Under the pieces are notes generated by a model, which had not been told where the DNA came from, made no database searches, and saw nothing but the letters and a program-made list of their open reading frames with translations. Positions 39,638 through 48,535 of a stretch of DNA of 64,000 nt are shown here, piece after piece. A program made the position numbers and the translations under genes. Origin of the DNA: Ochrobactrum sp. CM-21-5 (GTDB taxonomy: Bacteria; Pseudomonadota; Alphaproteobacteria; Rhizobiales; Rhizobiaceae); the NCBI RefSeq assembly GCF_014253075.1, contig NZ_JACLZJ010000001.1:372001-436000 (forward strand), written 5' to 3'. Position 1 is the first letter of the stretch; each line of letters begins with the position of its first letter.

Positions 39638-40255
39638 ATGCGGCTGAAGGCCGAAAATCTGGCGGGTGAACGGGGCGGGGAAACGATCTTCGCAAACCTG
39701 TCTTTGGCGGTTGAAACGGGCGAGACGCTGGTCGTAACCGGCTCGAATGGTTCAGGAAAATCCACCTTGCTGCGAATCATCTGCGGCCTGCTTCAGCCAG
39801 AAGCAGGGAGAGTGGAGCTTGACGATGACAGCGAAGTTTTGCCGGTGCGCGCCGCGTGCCATTATCTGGGCCACCAGAACGCGATGAAGCCAGCCTTGAG
39901 CGTGCGCGAAAACTTGTCTTTCTGGCAGAAATTCAACGGCGCAACGGCGTTCGACATCGATGAAGCACTGGATGCCGTCGATCTGCCGGGCGTGGAATAT
40001 CTGCCTTTCGGCTATCTTTCCACCGGGCAGAAGCGCCGCGTGTCCATCGCCAAGCTGCTGGTGAGCCATCGTCCGCTCTGGATTGTCGATGAACCCACCG
40101 CCGGTCTCGACAAAGCGTCAGAAGCGCGTTTCGCCGAACTGATGCGCAAGCATATGCAGCAAGGCGGGATGATCGTCGCCGCCACGCATATTCCGCTGGG
40201 GCTGGACGGCGTCAAGACACTGGATATGGCTGCATATTCGCTTGAGGCTGCGTGA
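39638..40255 (+). CDS. ccmA: Heme exporter ATPase CcmA
   Basis: ATPase of the CcmABCD complex, which releases holo-CcmE during cytochrome c maturation. The 205-residue protein has Walker A GSNGSGKSTLL, Walker B PLWIVDEPTAGLD and the CcmA-style signature STGQKRRVSIAKLL. Its stop overlaps the ccmB ATG by one base (TGATG). It is the first gene of a ccmA-B-C-D-G cluster. Confidence 0.96.
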   Translation: MRLKAENLAGERGGETIFANLSLAVETGETLVVTGSNGSGKSTLLRIICGLLQPEAGRVELDDDSEVLPVRAACHYLGHQNAMKPALSVRENLSFWQKFNGATAFDIDEALDAVDLPGVEYLPFGYLSTGQKRRVSIAKLLVSHRPLWIVDEPTAGLDKASEARFAELMRKHMQQGGMIVAATHIPLGLDGVKTLDMAAYSLEAA

Positions 40256-40920
40256 TGCTGGCGCTTTTCCTCAGAGATCTGCGCCTGAGCTTCCGCGCCG
40301 GTGGCGGCGCGCTGATCGGCATATTGTTCTTTCTCGCCGTGATTTCCGTGATGCCGTTCGGCGTCGGCCCTGATCTCAATCTTTTGTCGCGTATCGGTCC
40401 GGCCATGCTTTGGATCGGTGCTTTGCTGGCGACACTTCTTGGTCTGGACCGCCTGTTTCAGGCCGATCGCGAGGACGGTTCGCTCGATCTCCTGTTGATC
40501 GGCGCCGACAGCCACATGCTAGCCTTTACCGTTTTCGTGAAATGCATCGCCCATTGGGTGGCGAGCGTTTTGCCGCTGGTCGTTGCCTCGCCGATGCTCG
40601 GCCTGTTCATGAACATGGATGCGGTAGCCATCGGCGCCACAGCCCTGACGCTCCTGGTCGGGACACCGGCAATCGCCTTTATCGGTGCGGTGGGTGCAGG
40701 GCTTGCCGTCGCATTGCCGCGCGGCGGACTGCTTGTGTCGGTGATTGTGCTGCCGCTCACCGTTCCAGTGCTCATTTTCGGTGTATCAGCTTCATACGGA
40801 GCAACGGTAGACAGCGCACCTTTTCTGGCCCCATTTCTTATTCTTGCCGCTCTCACTTTGTTTTTCGCGGTTCTGGGCCCGCTTGCAGCGACCGCGGCGC
40901 TTAAAACATCCGCGGATTGA
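40255..40920 (+). CDS. ccmB: Heme exporter membrane subunit CcmB
   Basis: Permease subunit (221 residues, six predicted helices) of CcmABCD. The N-terminus LRDLRLSFRAGGGALIGILFF and the later GASVLPLVVASPMLGL-type region are typical. The ATG at 40,255 overlaps the ccmA stop by one base; a GTG one codon earlier is possible. It is followed by a 110-base gap, unlike the tight joins elsewhere in the cluster, and that gap holds palindrome copy 4. Confidence 0.95.
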   Translation: MLALFLRDLRLSFRAGGGALIGILFFLAVISVMPFGVGPDLNLLSRIGPAMLWIGALLATLLGLDRLFQADREDGSLDLLLIGADSHMLAFTVFVKCIAHWVASVLPLVVASPMLGLFMNMDAVAIGATALTLLVGTPAIAFIGAVGAGLAVALPRGGLLVSVIVLPLTVPVLIFGVSASYGATVDSAPFLAPFLILAALTLFFAVLGPLAATAALKTSAD

Positions 40921-40966
40921 GCATGGTCTTGTATGAAAACCGGCTCTGCTTCTCGGAAACATGCTC
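40919..40966. repeat. Short intergenic palindrome, copy 4, between ccmB and ccmC
   Basis: A 48-bp element with perfect arms GAGCATG/CATGCTC and the reverse-orientation core AAAACCGG...TCTCGGAAA. It begins within the ccmB stop codon and lies inside the ccm operon, so it should be transcribed as a hairpin. Confidence 0.6.
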
Positions 40967-41030
40967 GACGGATTGACGCAGTTGATTACGGTCAATTGAA
41001 CGGCATGCGGGGTGAAGGTAAGTATAAGGC

Positions 41031-41822
41031 ATGATGAAAGACACCGTGAAAACCACAAGCTGGCTTGATCTGGCCAACCCAACGCGCTTCCTTGGCCTTG
41101 CAGGCAGGATGCTGCCGTGGCTGGCAGGGCTGTCGGCCTTGTTTCTGGCCGCTGGCCTTTATATGGTTTTCCTTTCGCCGGAAGATTACCAGCAAGGCAT
41201 TACCGTGCGCATCATGTATATCCATGTGCCTTTCGCATGGCTTTCGATGATGTGCTACTCGATCATGGCGGTGTCGTCACTCGGTACGTTGGTCTGGCGC
41301 CACCCTCTGGCCGATGTTTCGGTGCGTGCCGCCGCACCGCTGGGCGCCGTCTTCACCGCGCTTGCACTTGCCACCGGCTCGCTTTGGGGCAAGCCGATGT
41401 GGGGCACGTGGTGGGTATGGGATGCGCGGCTGACCTCGGTTTTCGTGCTATTCCTGATGTATCTCGGCATCATCGCGCTGTCGCGTGCCATGGACGATCC
41501 GGCCAAAAGCGCCAAGCCCGTGGCGGTGCTGACGTTGGTCGGCTTCATCAATATTCCGATCATCAAATTCTCGGTCGACTGGTGGAATACGCTGCACCAG
41601 CCAGCTTCGGTGTTCCGCATGGACGGGCCGACCATCGACGGTTCCATGCTGCGTCCGCTTTTCGTGATGGCTATCGGCTTCACGCTTCTGTTTTTTACAC
41701 TGCACATGATGGCGATGCGCAATGAAATCTGGCGTCGCCGCGTGGCCTCGATGAAGAAACTTGCCGCCCGCAATGTCGACCGCAACCGCGCAAAGCTTGC
41801 GCAGGAGGAGGGTGCGGCATGA
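41031..41822 (+). CDS. ccmC: Heme exporter protein CcmC
   Basis: Heme-handling membrane protein (263 residues, six helices) that loads heme onto CcmE. The WWD heme motif is GTWWVWDARLTS at about residue 125, with flanking conserved histidines in YIHVPFAW and WWNTLHQPAS. The stop overlaps the ccmD start by four bases (ATGA). Two adjacent ATG codons make the exact start uncertain by one residue. Confidence 0.96.
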   Translation: MMKDTVKTTSWLDLANPTRFLGLAGRMLPWLAGLSALFLAAGLYMVFLSPEDYQQGITVRIMYIHVPFAWLSMMCYSIMAVSSLGTLVWRHPLADVSVRAAAPLGAVFTALALATGSLWGKPMWGTWWVWDARLTSVFVLFLMYLGIIALSRAMDDPAKSAKPVAVLTLVGFINIPIIKFSVDWWNTLHQPASVFRMDGPTIDGSMLRPLFVMAIGFTLLFFTLHMMAMRNEIWRRRVASMKKLAARNVDRNRAKLAQEEGAA

Positions 41823-41989
41823 ACCATTTTGGCTTTGTTTTCGCCTCATATGGCATCACCATCATAGCGCTCGCTGTTACCGTCGGCTGGATATTGATTG
41901 ATCAGCGCATCCAGAAGAACGAGCTGAAGCGGCTTGAAGCGCAGGGCGTGCGCCGCCGCTCGGCAAAGACATCCGGTAAAGCACGATGA
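41819..41989 (+). CDS. ccmD: Heme exporter protein CcmD
   Basis: A 56-residue protein missed by length cut-offs. One membrane helix (about residues 8-27) is followed by a basic tail with DQRIQKNELKRLE, the standard CcmD pattern. It overlaps ccmC by four bases (ATGA) and ccmG by four bases (ATGA), so it is translationally coupled on both sides. CcmD links CcmC and CcmE in the holo-CcmE release complex. Confidence 0.92.
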   Translation: MNHFGFVFASYGITIIALAVTVGWILIDQRIQKNELKRLEAQGVRRRSAKTSGKAR

Positions 41990-42591
41990 CCGAAATACCC
42001 GAAAAGCCCGCCGCGCAGAAAAAGCGCTCCACCTGGGTTGCCCTGCTGCCGCTGGCGATTTTCGTCGGACTGGCGGCCGTATTTGCTGTTCAGCTTCTAT
42101 CGGGCAGAGACAATACGACCATACCATCCGCTCTGATCGGCAAGGATGCGCCGCAGACGAGCCTTCAGCCTGTCGAAGGACTGGTGCGCGACGGCGTGCC
42201 TGTTCCCGGCCTCAACAGCGAGGACTTCAAAACGGGTCCGGGAGGCAAACTCACCTTGGTCAATGTCTGGGGATCGTGGTGTGTACCGTGTCGTCAGGAG
42301 CATCCGCTGCTGATGGAAATCGCCAAGGACGAGCGCATCCGCGTGGTTGGCCTCAATTACAAGGACCAGCCGGAAAACGCCCGCCGCTTCCTCGGTGATC
42401 TCGGCAATCCTTATGCGACGGTCGGTGCCGACCGCGCCGGGCGCTCAGCCATTGAATGGGGTGTCTATGGCGTGCCCGAAACCTTTCTCGTCGATCAGAA
42501 TGGCAAGATCGTCTACAAGCATGTCGGGCCGTTTACGCCGGAGTCGGTGAAGAACGATCTGATGCCTGCGGTGAAAAAAGTTCTTCAGTAA
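41986..42591 (+). CDS. ccmG: Thiol:disulfide interchange protein CcmG (DsbE)
   Basis: Membrane-anchored periplasmic thioredoxin (201 residues) that reduces apocytochrome c or CcmH. An N-terminal anchor helix at about residues 18-38 is followed by the thioredoxin domain with active site WGSWCVPCRQEHP (Cys near 98 and 101) and the CcmG acidic region. It closes the cluster and is followed by a terminator. ccmE, ccmF and ccmH are not in this window and must lie elsewhere. Confidence 0.95.
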   Translation: MTEIPEKPAAQKKRSTWVALLPLAIFVGLAAVFAVQLLSGRDNTTIPSALIGKDAPQTSLQPVEGLVRDGVPVPGLNSEDFKTGPGGKLTLVNVWGSWCVPCRQEHPLLMEIAKDERIRVVGLNYKDQPENARRFLGDLGNPYATVGADRAGRSAIEWGVYGVPETFLVDQNGKIVYKHVGPFTPESVKNDLMPAVKKVLQ

Positions 42592-42608
42592 CAATCGTCT
42601 TTAAAATG

Positions 42609-42636
42609 AAAAAGCCCCGCACATGCGGGGCTTTTT
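42609..42636. terminator. Bidirectional terminator between ccmG and ilvD
   Basis: AAAAAGCCCCGC and GCGGGGCTTTTT form a perfect stem with a four-base loop, T-tailed in both directions. It lies between the convergent stops of ccmG and ilvD and can serve both. Confidence 0.93.
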
Positions 42637-42652
42637 CTTTTCTTGGTATCAA

Positions 42653-44488
42653 TCAATCCGGCAATTTCCGGACTGCACCTTTGGCAGCACTGGTCGTCAT
42701 CAAAGCATAAGCCTTCAGCGCGGTGGAAATCTTGCGCTTGCGTGTCTCTGCGGGTTTCCAGCCGGCTGCTTCCTGCTCGGCGCGGCGTTCGGCCAGTGTC
42801 GCATCGTCAACGGCGAGGTGGATCTTGCGGTTCGGAATGTCGATATCGATGATATCGCCTTCGCGCACCAGACCAATCGTGCCGCCTTCGGCGGCTTCCG
42901 GCGAAACGTGGCCGATGGAAAGGCCCGAAGAGCCACCCGAGAAACGTCCGTCGGTGATGAGCGCGCAGGCTTTGCCCAGACCCTTCGACTTCAGATAGCT
43001 GGTTGGATAGAGCATTTCCTGCATGCCGGGGCCGCCGCGCGGACCTTCATAGCGGATCAGCACGATGTCGCCTGGCTTGATCTTGCCGTTCAAAATGCCG
43101 AGCACGGCGGAATCCTGGCTTTCAAAAATGCGGGCAGGGCCGGAGAATTTCAGGATGGAATCGTCCACGCCCGCCGTCTTCACGATGCAGCCATCCTCGG
43201 CCAGATTGCCGTAAAGCACAGCCAGACCGCCATCCTGACTGAAAGCATGCTCCTTGGAACGGATGACGCCCTTTTCGCGGTCGGAATCGACACTATCGAA
43301 GCGGCGCTCCTGAGAGAAGGCAACCTGCGTCGGCACACCGCCAGGCGCTGCACTGAAAAACTTATGGACCATTTCGCTCTTGGAACGGGTGACGTCCCAC
43401 TGGTCGAGCGCATGGCCCAGCGTTTTGGAATGGACCGTCGGACGCGAAGTATCGAGCAGGCCCGCCTTATCGAGCTGGCCGAGAATGCCCATGATACCGC
43501 CCGCGCGATGCACGTCTTCCATATGAACATTGGCGATGGCAGGCGCGACCTTGCAAAGCACCGGCACACGGCGCGACAGGTGATCGATATCGGCCATGGT
43601 GAAATCGACTTCCGCTTCCTGCGCGGCGGCAAGCAGATGCAGCACTGTATTGGTCGAACCGCCCATGGCGATATCGAGCGTCATGGCATTCTCGAAAGTC
43701 TCGAAAGTAACGATGGAACGCGGCAGCACATCTGGATCGTCCTGCTCGTAATAACGGCGGGCGAGATCAACGATCAGATGACCGGCCTCGACGAACAAAC
43801 GCTTGCGGTCAGCATGTGTTGCCAGCGTCGAGCCATTGCCCGGCAGCGACAGGCCAAGCGCTTCGGTGAGGCAGTTCATCGAGTTTGCCGTGAACATGCC
43901 CGAACACGAGCCGCAGGTCGGGCAAGCGGAGCGCTCGATAGCCTTGACCTGTTCGTCGCTATAGTGATCGTCGGCGGCGGCGACCATTGCGTCCACGAGA
44001 TCAAGCTTCTTGACCTGATCGTCCCAGACGACCTTGCCTGCTTCCATCGGACCGCCCGAAACAAAGACGACCGGGATATTGAGGCGCATGGCGGCCATCA
44101 GCATGCCGGGCGTGATCTTGTCGCAATTGGAAATGCAGACCATGGCGTCGGCGCAATGGGCATTGACCATATATTCGACCGAGTCGGCAATGAGTTCACG
44201 CGACGGCAGCGAATAGAGCATGCCGTCGTGGCCCATGGCGATGCCGTCATCGACCGCGATGGTGTTGAATTCCTTGGCAACGCCGCCAGCGCTTTCAATC
44301 TCGCGCGCGACGAGCTGACCGAGGTCCTTCAGGTGCACGTGGCCGGGCACGAACTGGGTAAACGAGTTCACCACGGCAATAATCGGTTTGCCGAAATCCT
44401 CATCTTTCATGCCGGTGGCGCGCCATAGGCCGCGCGCGCCCGCCATATTGCGACCGTGGGTGGTTGTTCGCGAACGATAAGGAGGCAT
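42653..44488 (-). CDS. ilvD: Dihydroxy-acid dehydratase
   Basis: Third common step of valine and isoleucine synthesis, dehydrating 2,3-dihydroxy acids to 2-oxo acids. The 611-residue protein begins [17 protein letters not shown]; a TTG two codons upstream is less likely, and GGAGG-like spacing is weak. Fe-S ligand cysteines are in [12 protein letters not shown] and [18 protein letters not shown]. It is transcribed alone and shares a terminator with ccmG. Confidence 0.97.
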   Translation of the reverse strand: MPPYRSRTTTHGRNMAGARGLWRATGMKDEDFGKPIIAVVNSFTQFVPGHVHLKDLGQLVAREIESAGGVAKEFNTIAVDDGIAMGHDGMLYSLPSRELIADSVEYMVNAHCADAMVCISNCDKITPGMLMAAMRLNIPVVFVSGGPMEAGKVVWDDQVKKLDLVDAMVAAADDHYSDEQVKAIERSACPTCGSCSGMFTANSMNCLTEALGLSLPGNGSTLATHADRKRLFVEAGHLIVDLARRYYEQDDPDVLPRSIVTFETFENAMTLDIAMGGSTNTVLHLLAAAQEAEVDFTMADIDHLSRRVPVLCKVAPAIANVHMEDVHRAGGIMGILGQLDKAGLLDTSRPTVHSKTLGHALDQWDVTRSKSEMVHKFFSAAPGGVPTQVAFSQERRFDSVDSDREKGVIRSKEHAFSQDGGLAVLYGNLAEDGCIVKTAGVDDSILKFSGPARIFESQDSAVLGILNGKIKPGDIVLIRYEGPRGGPGMQEMLYPTSYLKSKGLGKACALITDGRFSGGSSGLSIGHVSPEAAEGGTIGLVREGDIIDIDIPNRKIHLAVDDATLAERRAEQEAAGWKPAETRKRKISTALKAYALMTTSAAKGAVRKLPD

Positions 44489-44715
44489 TTTCAAACCTTT
44501 TAGGAACTATTTTAACTTCGCTGATATGACAGAACCAAAACCGTTGAGCAAAGCGCAAATTGCCCCATATTGCAGAACGAGGAGCAGCTTTACGAGGTTG
44601 CGGACAACGGAAAGGGTTCCGGCGTGCGACAGCTTTCGCAGGCACAGACAAGCCAACCTAGCATGTTCTTGTTATAATGCAAAAGAGTTTGCTCTCAAAA
44701 CGCAATGAAATTACT

Positions 44716-45165
44716 TCAGCTTGGTGCTTTGGCCAAAGCTTTATCCAGCAGCGCATTTGCAGTCTTCATGCGCTGTTCTGCCAGCAGGCGAAACTCTTCC
44801 GGCAGCCGGTCAGGATGGTTGCGCGCAGCAAAACTGCGGCGGAGGCGCTGAAGTTCGGCGCGCTTCAGGTCGGGGCGAAGGTCGAGTTCGCGGCTGATGG
44901 CCTCAGGCGACTGTCTTTCCATTCGCTCCGCAATTTCACGTCTTTCGCGCTCGGCTGCGCCTTCTCCTTCTGGTTCGGCATCTTGAATGTCGAACAAGGG
45001 AGCAAGATTGTCAGGAGGGCGGGTTGGATTCGAAACGTCGCGAAAACCTGCTGAAAAGACGGCTGCGGCAAGGTTGACATGCGGACGATGCAGCGCTTCC
45101 TCTGTGGCGGAGGCCGCTTCTGTTTCTTTTAGAACGGTCGCGAAATCCGGAAAACCCTGCCGCAT
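44716..45165 (-). CDS. Degenerate J-domain-like protein
   Basis: A 149-residue soluble protein. The C-terminal 50 residues resemble helices II-III of a J domain: RLRRSFAARNHPDRLPEE with the HPD at residues 117-119, then a helix ending ALLDKALAKA. There is no glycine/phenylalanine linker and the first J-domain helix is weak, so DnaK stimulation is possible but not certain. The ATG at 45,165 shares one base with the response regulator's stop (TGATG); a start seven codons earlier overlaps by 22 bases. The two genes are evidently coupled. Confidence 0.75.
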   Translation of the reverse strand: MRQGFPDFATVLKETEAASATEEALHRPHVNLAAAVFSAGFRDVSNPTRPPDNLAPLFDIQDAEPEGEGAAERERREIAERMERQSPEAISRELDLRPDLKRAELQRLRRSFAARNHPDRLPEEFRLLAEQRMKTANALLDKALAKAPS

Positions 45166-45548
45166 CAAGCCCGCTGCACCACACATGGCGAAAGAGCGGA
45201 TGCGAGCGTGCGCGTCAGAACGGATGGCGGGATTGGCTTCTGAAAGACCGGCATTTCCGGATAGCGGTCGGCAAGACGTGCAGGCAATCCGCCGCCGGTA
45301 TGGATGACGACAAAGACATTGCGGCTTTTCAGTCTGTCCAGAACAGGCTCCACATCGCCATCGATGAGGTTGACATCCAGAATAGCAGCGTCAACGTCAT
45401 GCTTGTTGATAAGATCTATCGCCTGCCGCACGGTGCCGACGGGACCGATGACAGTGCCGTTTGCGTCCTCGACAGTCGCGGCAACATCGAGAGCGACGAA
45501 AATTTCGTCCTCCACGACCAGTATTCGCCGATGTTCAAGATCATTCAT
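45165..45548 (-). CDS. Single-domain response regulator
   Basis: A 127-residue receiver domain with no output domain. The phosphoacceptor is Asp58 (AAILDVNL); the acidic pair is Glu13-Asp14 (VVEDE), with Thr84 and Lys104 (FQKPI) in the conserved switch positions. It may act by protein contact. No histidine kinase lies nearby. It is joined by TGATG to the J-domain-like gene downstream, an unusual pairing that may be functional. Confidence 0.9.
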   Translation of the reverse strand: MNDLEHRRILVVEDEIFVALDVAATVEDANGTVIGPVGTVRQAIDLINKHDVDAAILDVNLIDGDVEPVLDRLKSRNVFVVIHTGGGLPARLADRYPEMPVFQKPIPPSVLTRTLASALSPCVVQRA

Positions 45549-45680
45549 CACTTTCTGCCGTTACCTCTGTCGGTCCGAACCTTCACGCAGAGAATGCGCG
45601 AAGGCAGGCAGAGGTTCCCTTCGACGGGCATGATAATTCACATATAGTGAATCAATCCTTTACCGGCTGGAGCGATCATA

Positions 45681-45917
45681 TCAGAAAGCGGTGAACGTCA
45701 GCGTGGTCAGCGAACGCACTATATTGGGAATATCCAGCACATTCTCGTTGATGAATTTTCCGATATCATCACCCTCGGCAATATAGATCTTGGCCAGAAG
45801 ATCGAATTCTCCGCTTGTGGAATAGAGCTCCGACACGATTTCGCGCTGAAAGAGAGCATCGGCGACTTCATAGGTTTTGCCGGGTGCGCACTGCAATTGC
45901 AGGAAAACGGGTTTCAT
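45681..45917 (-). CDS. Stand-alone Lrp/AsnC ligand-binding (RAM) domain protein
   Basis: A 78-residue protein consisting only of the AsnC C-terminal domain: MKPVFLQLQCAPGKTYEVAD, TSGEFDLLAKIYI and NVLDIPNIVRSLTTLTF. It lacks the DNA-binding half. Such lone RAM domains are common in Rhizobiales and form ring-like oligomers that bind amino acids, perhaps mixing with full-length Lrp proteins. It stands alone. Confidence 0.88.
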   Translation of the reverse strand: MKPVFLQLQCAPGKTYEVADALFQREIVSELYSTSGEFDLLAKIYIAEGDDIGKFINENVLDIPNIVRSLTTLTFTAF

Positions 45918-46136
45918 GTCTCATCCTTTCGCGACGGGTCGCCTGATTGTCACCTGTTGGCTGCCTCGCAGGGCTTTGCCTGAAAGGTTCAAACACGGTC
46001 GAGCCATTGAAATCAAGAGCGTTTCCTATGACGATTGCTCGGTTGCGCTGGCGGCTCTAATATACTGAATTGTAATTTCCTCCGAGGAAGGCGATAAGAC
46101 GCTTCCCAAGAAATCGTGCCTTCGTAGCTGTTTTTG

Positions 46137-47318
46137 ATGAAATTCGTACTACCAGCCGTTCTGCTTTTATTTTCTATGGCCTTCGCGATCACATGGATTT
46201 CTGATCGCGGGCGTCATTTTCTTGTCTGGTGCAGCCTTTGTTTTCTGTTCATTGGCTCCGCCATGCTGGCTCAGCTCGCCCATTTTCCGGGTGAACCGGG
46301 CTTGAACGCGCTTGTTTCCACGGTTCTCTATGTGGCGGGCACTCTGGCCGGGGGACGCGGCCTGCTTCTGCGTTCCGGCCTGTATATTTCCTGGCAGTTC
46401 GCTGCGATCAGTTTTGCGCTGGTTGTCGGCGGTGTCGTGTATTTCTTCTATATCGACCGCGATCTTCTGGCGCGCGTTTATATCCTGAATTTTGGCATGG
46501 CGGTCATGATACTGGTCTTCGCCTGGCGTCTGCGCGGTCTGGCCAGGGGAGCTCCGATCGACCGTCTTCTACTCGCCATACTCGTTCTCGTTGCGTTGCA
46601 ATTCATCCCGCGCATGCTGCTGACGGCGCGTTCATTGTCCGCTGATGACAATGCGGTGAGTTTCGCTGTTACAGCCTTTTGGCAATGGACCGTATTTTCA
46701 ACAGCCGTTGCTGCAGTGATCGCCGGTTTTGCCTTTTTTGCCATTGCGGGAGCGGACCGTATCGGCGAACTTACGCGCGAACGCGATACGGACCCGCTGA
46801 CGGGGCTGTGGAATCGCCGCGGGCTGGAGGCGCAGTTCCAGAAGCTTTATGCGGGAAAATCCAACGTCAAGGGCTGGATCGCCGTTTGCGATATCGATTA
46901 TTTCAAACACGTCAATGACGCCTATGGCCATGCAACCGGCGATGCGGTTTTGCGAGAATTCGCCGGCATTTTGCGAGGCCGGATCGGTAGTCGTTTGCCG
47001 ATTGCCCGTATTGGCGGGGAGGAATTTGTAATCTATCTCGATGACATGACGCCGGAAAATGTGCACCAGCTTCTCGAGAGCGTTCGGCGAAGCATAGAAG
47101 GATATCGCTTCTTCAGGCTTTCCAAGGACGCCGGTGTCACATGCAGTATCGGCTGTGTGCGGCTGAACGGGGAAAGCGACCTCTGGTATGCGGTCGATCG
47201 GGCCGATAAAGTGCTTTATGCGGCCAAAAAAGAAGGCCGCAACCGTGTTTACGTCGAGGGCGTCGTTACATCGTTCGTCCGGTTGAAACTGGTGGATCGT
47301 CACATTTCAGGTTTGTAA
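46137..47318 (+). CDS. Membrane diguanylate cyclase (GGDEF)
   Basis: A 393-residue inner-membrane enzyme expected to make cyclic di-GMP. Six or so hydrophobic helices fill residues 1-205; the GGDEF domain follows from about 215 (DPLTGLWNRRG). The active site is GGEEF near residues 293-297, which is competent. The inhibitory I-site RxxD is not present at its usual place (RLPI instead), so feedback inhibition may be lacking. The start is the ATG at 46,137, one codon after a TTG. It is monocistronic. Confidence 0.93.
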   Translation: MKFVLPAVLLLFSMAFAITWISDRGRHFLVWCSLCFLFIGSAMLAQLAHFPGEPGLNALVSTVLYVAGTLAGGRGLLLRSGLYISWQFAAISFALVVGGVVYFFYIDRDLLARVYILNFGMAVMILVFAWRLRGLARGAPIDRLLLAILVLVALQFIPRMLLTARSLSADDNAVSFAVTAFWQWTVFSTAVAAVIAGFAFFAIAGADRIGELTRERDTDPLTGLWNRRGLEAQFQKLYAGKSNVKGWIAVCDIDYFKHVNDAYGHATGDAVLREFAGILRGRIGSRLPIARIGGEEFVIYLDDMTPENVHQLLESVRRSIEGYRFFRLSKDAGVTCSIGCVRLNGESDLWYAVDRADKVLYAAKKEGRNRVYVEGVVTSFVRLKLVDRHISGL

Positions 47319-47409
47319 TGGAGAAATTTCCGGTGATGATCGGCATCATGCCGTAATAATCGTTTAAATCACTCGGCAATGCCATTCCAGAGGAGTTCCT
47401 GAAGGTCCG

Positions 47410-47823
47410 ATGAAATTCATGTCAGTTTTGTTCCCGGTTTCCGCCGTCGCGTTCCTTGTATCCGTATTTTCGATGGCGACACCGTCTCTTGCCATGAATG
47501 CTTCCGAGAAGGCACAGCTTGAAAAATTGGACCCGGACACGCGTCTCGAACAGCGCTGCGACGTCGAGGCAATGGAGCGAATAAGTCGGGAGCAGGACCG
47601 GTTTTCAGTCGATAAAGTTCTTGCCTATGCTTTTTCCGATCCGGTCGCGAAGAAAAATTCCATCCGCGCCGATGGTGCCGCTTTCCGTAGTCGCGAGCAT
47701 TGGTACAAACTGGCCTTTGTCTGCAAAACGGATGACGAGCACATCAATATCCTGTCTTTCCGCTATGATATCGGCGATGAAGTGCCGCACGATCAGTGGG
47801 ACCGGCATTACCTCGTCCCGTGA
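47410..47823 (+). CDS. DUF930 exported protein
   Basis: A 137-residue exported protein of the DUF930 family found in Rhizobiales, function unknown. Signal peptide at residues 1-28 (ending PSLA), then the typical EKAQLEKLDPDTRLEQRCDVEAM and a second Cys in LAFVCKTDD, which could form a disulfide with the first. It converges with the MliC-like gene, six bases between the stops. Confidence 0.85.
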   Translation: MKFMSVLFPVSAVAFLVSVFSMATPSLAMNASEKAQLEKLDPDTRLEQRCDVEAMERISREQDRFSVDKVLAYAFSDPVAKKNSIRADGAAFRSREHWYKLAFVCKTDDEHINILSFRYDIGDEVPHDQWDRHYLVP

Positions 47824-47829
47824 GCCGGA

Positions 47830-48219
47830 TCATTCTTCCGTGTCGTCGGCCCGGCAGGCTGAAAGCAGCGTGACTTCCTTGGCCGTATGATCCGCTTCAA
47901 GATGCGTCAGTGTGGCCTGGCCGTTCTCTTCTATCCAGCGGTAGCTGTCCTGTTCGTCGATAGCGATATATCTCTTGAGGCTATCGTGCCATTGCAGGGC
48001 GATCATTTTGCCTTCGGCACTGAGTACGGCAACTGACGGCACCTCAACATTGCGGATATAGGTGACCGGAATGACGATCCCGCGCTCGCAGATATAGTCG
48101 ATCCGCTCGATAATGCTTTGCTCTGTCTGTGCCTGGGCGAACGACGGCAGAGCTGACGGAAGTGCGGCTCCCAATAAGGTGAACAGACGAAAGACCTTGT
48201 TCCGGCGCGTCAGTGTCAT
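47830..48219 (-). CDS. MliC-family lysozyme inhibitor-like protein
   Basis: A 129-residue periplasmic protein resembling MliC/PliC inhibitors of c-type lysozyme. A signal peptide ends near SFAQA (residue 31). The MliC pattern is visible: YICERGIVIPVTYI, a strand with AVLSAEGKMIALQ, then IDEQDSYRWIEENG and LLSACRAD, where the two cysteines should pair. A lipobox is lacking, so it is periplasmic PliC-like rather than a lipoprotein. It would protect peptidoglycan from host lysozyme. A short frame overlaps its start by four bases. Confidence 0.8.
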   Translation of the reverse strand: MTLTRRNKVFRLFTLLGAALPSALPSFAQAQTEQSIIERIDYICERGIVIPVTYIRNVEVPSVAVLSAEGKMIALQWHDSLKRYIAIDEQDSYRWIEENGQATLTHLEADHTAKEVTLLSACRADDTEE

Positions 48220-48455
48220 TTCATATCCTCTGGTTCGATCTCTTGGCCAGGCTGCGGTGGTTTAGAGGCGAGCCGTTGGCCTATAGTGCAATACCCTGAA
48301 ATTTTGGTCTGCAGAAGATGGACTGCAACGTTTTTCCACCCCAGGCGTTCCTTTCCTGCTGGTCGCAAGACTGGCAGAGGCCCGGATAAAACTTGCCCCC
48401 GCAACTCCAGTCCGGGTCTCACTTCTTGTGGGTTTTCCTGTTTAAATTTTGCCAT
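48216..48455 (-). CDS. Possible small ORF coupled to the MliC-like gene
   Basis: A frame of about 79 codons from MAKFKQENPQEV ends in ATGA overlapping the MliC-like start, an arrangement typical of coupled genes. The product is basic and Pro-rich with no recognisable domain, and there is no strong ribosome site. It could be a real leader gene or chance. Confidence 0.3.
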   Translation of the reverse strand: MAKFKQENPQEVRPGLELRGQVLSGPLPVLRPAGKERLGWKNVAVHLLQTKISGYCTIGQRLASKPPQPGQEIEPEDMK

Positions 48456-48535
48456 TATAGTAGAGATACTTATCGCTTCTTTGCAATTTGTATTAAGCAA
48501 ATGTATTTTCATCTAATTACGATTGGTTTTGAATT

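Noticed and set aside
42623-44428. 601-codon open frame antisense to ilvD
   Set aside because: It spans the ccmG/ilvD terminator and shadows an unambiguous ilvD gene.
44672-44678. TATAAT on the + strand near ilvD
   Set aside because: No matching -35 box and no + strand gene follows for over a kilobase.
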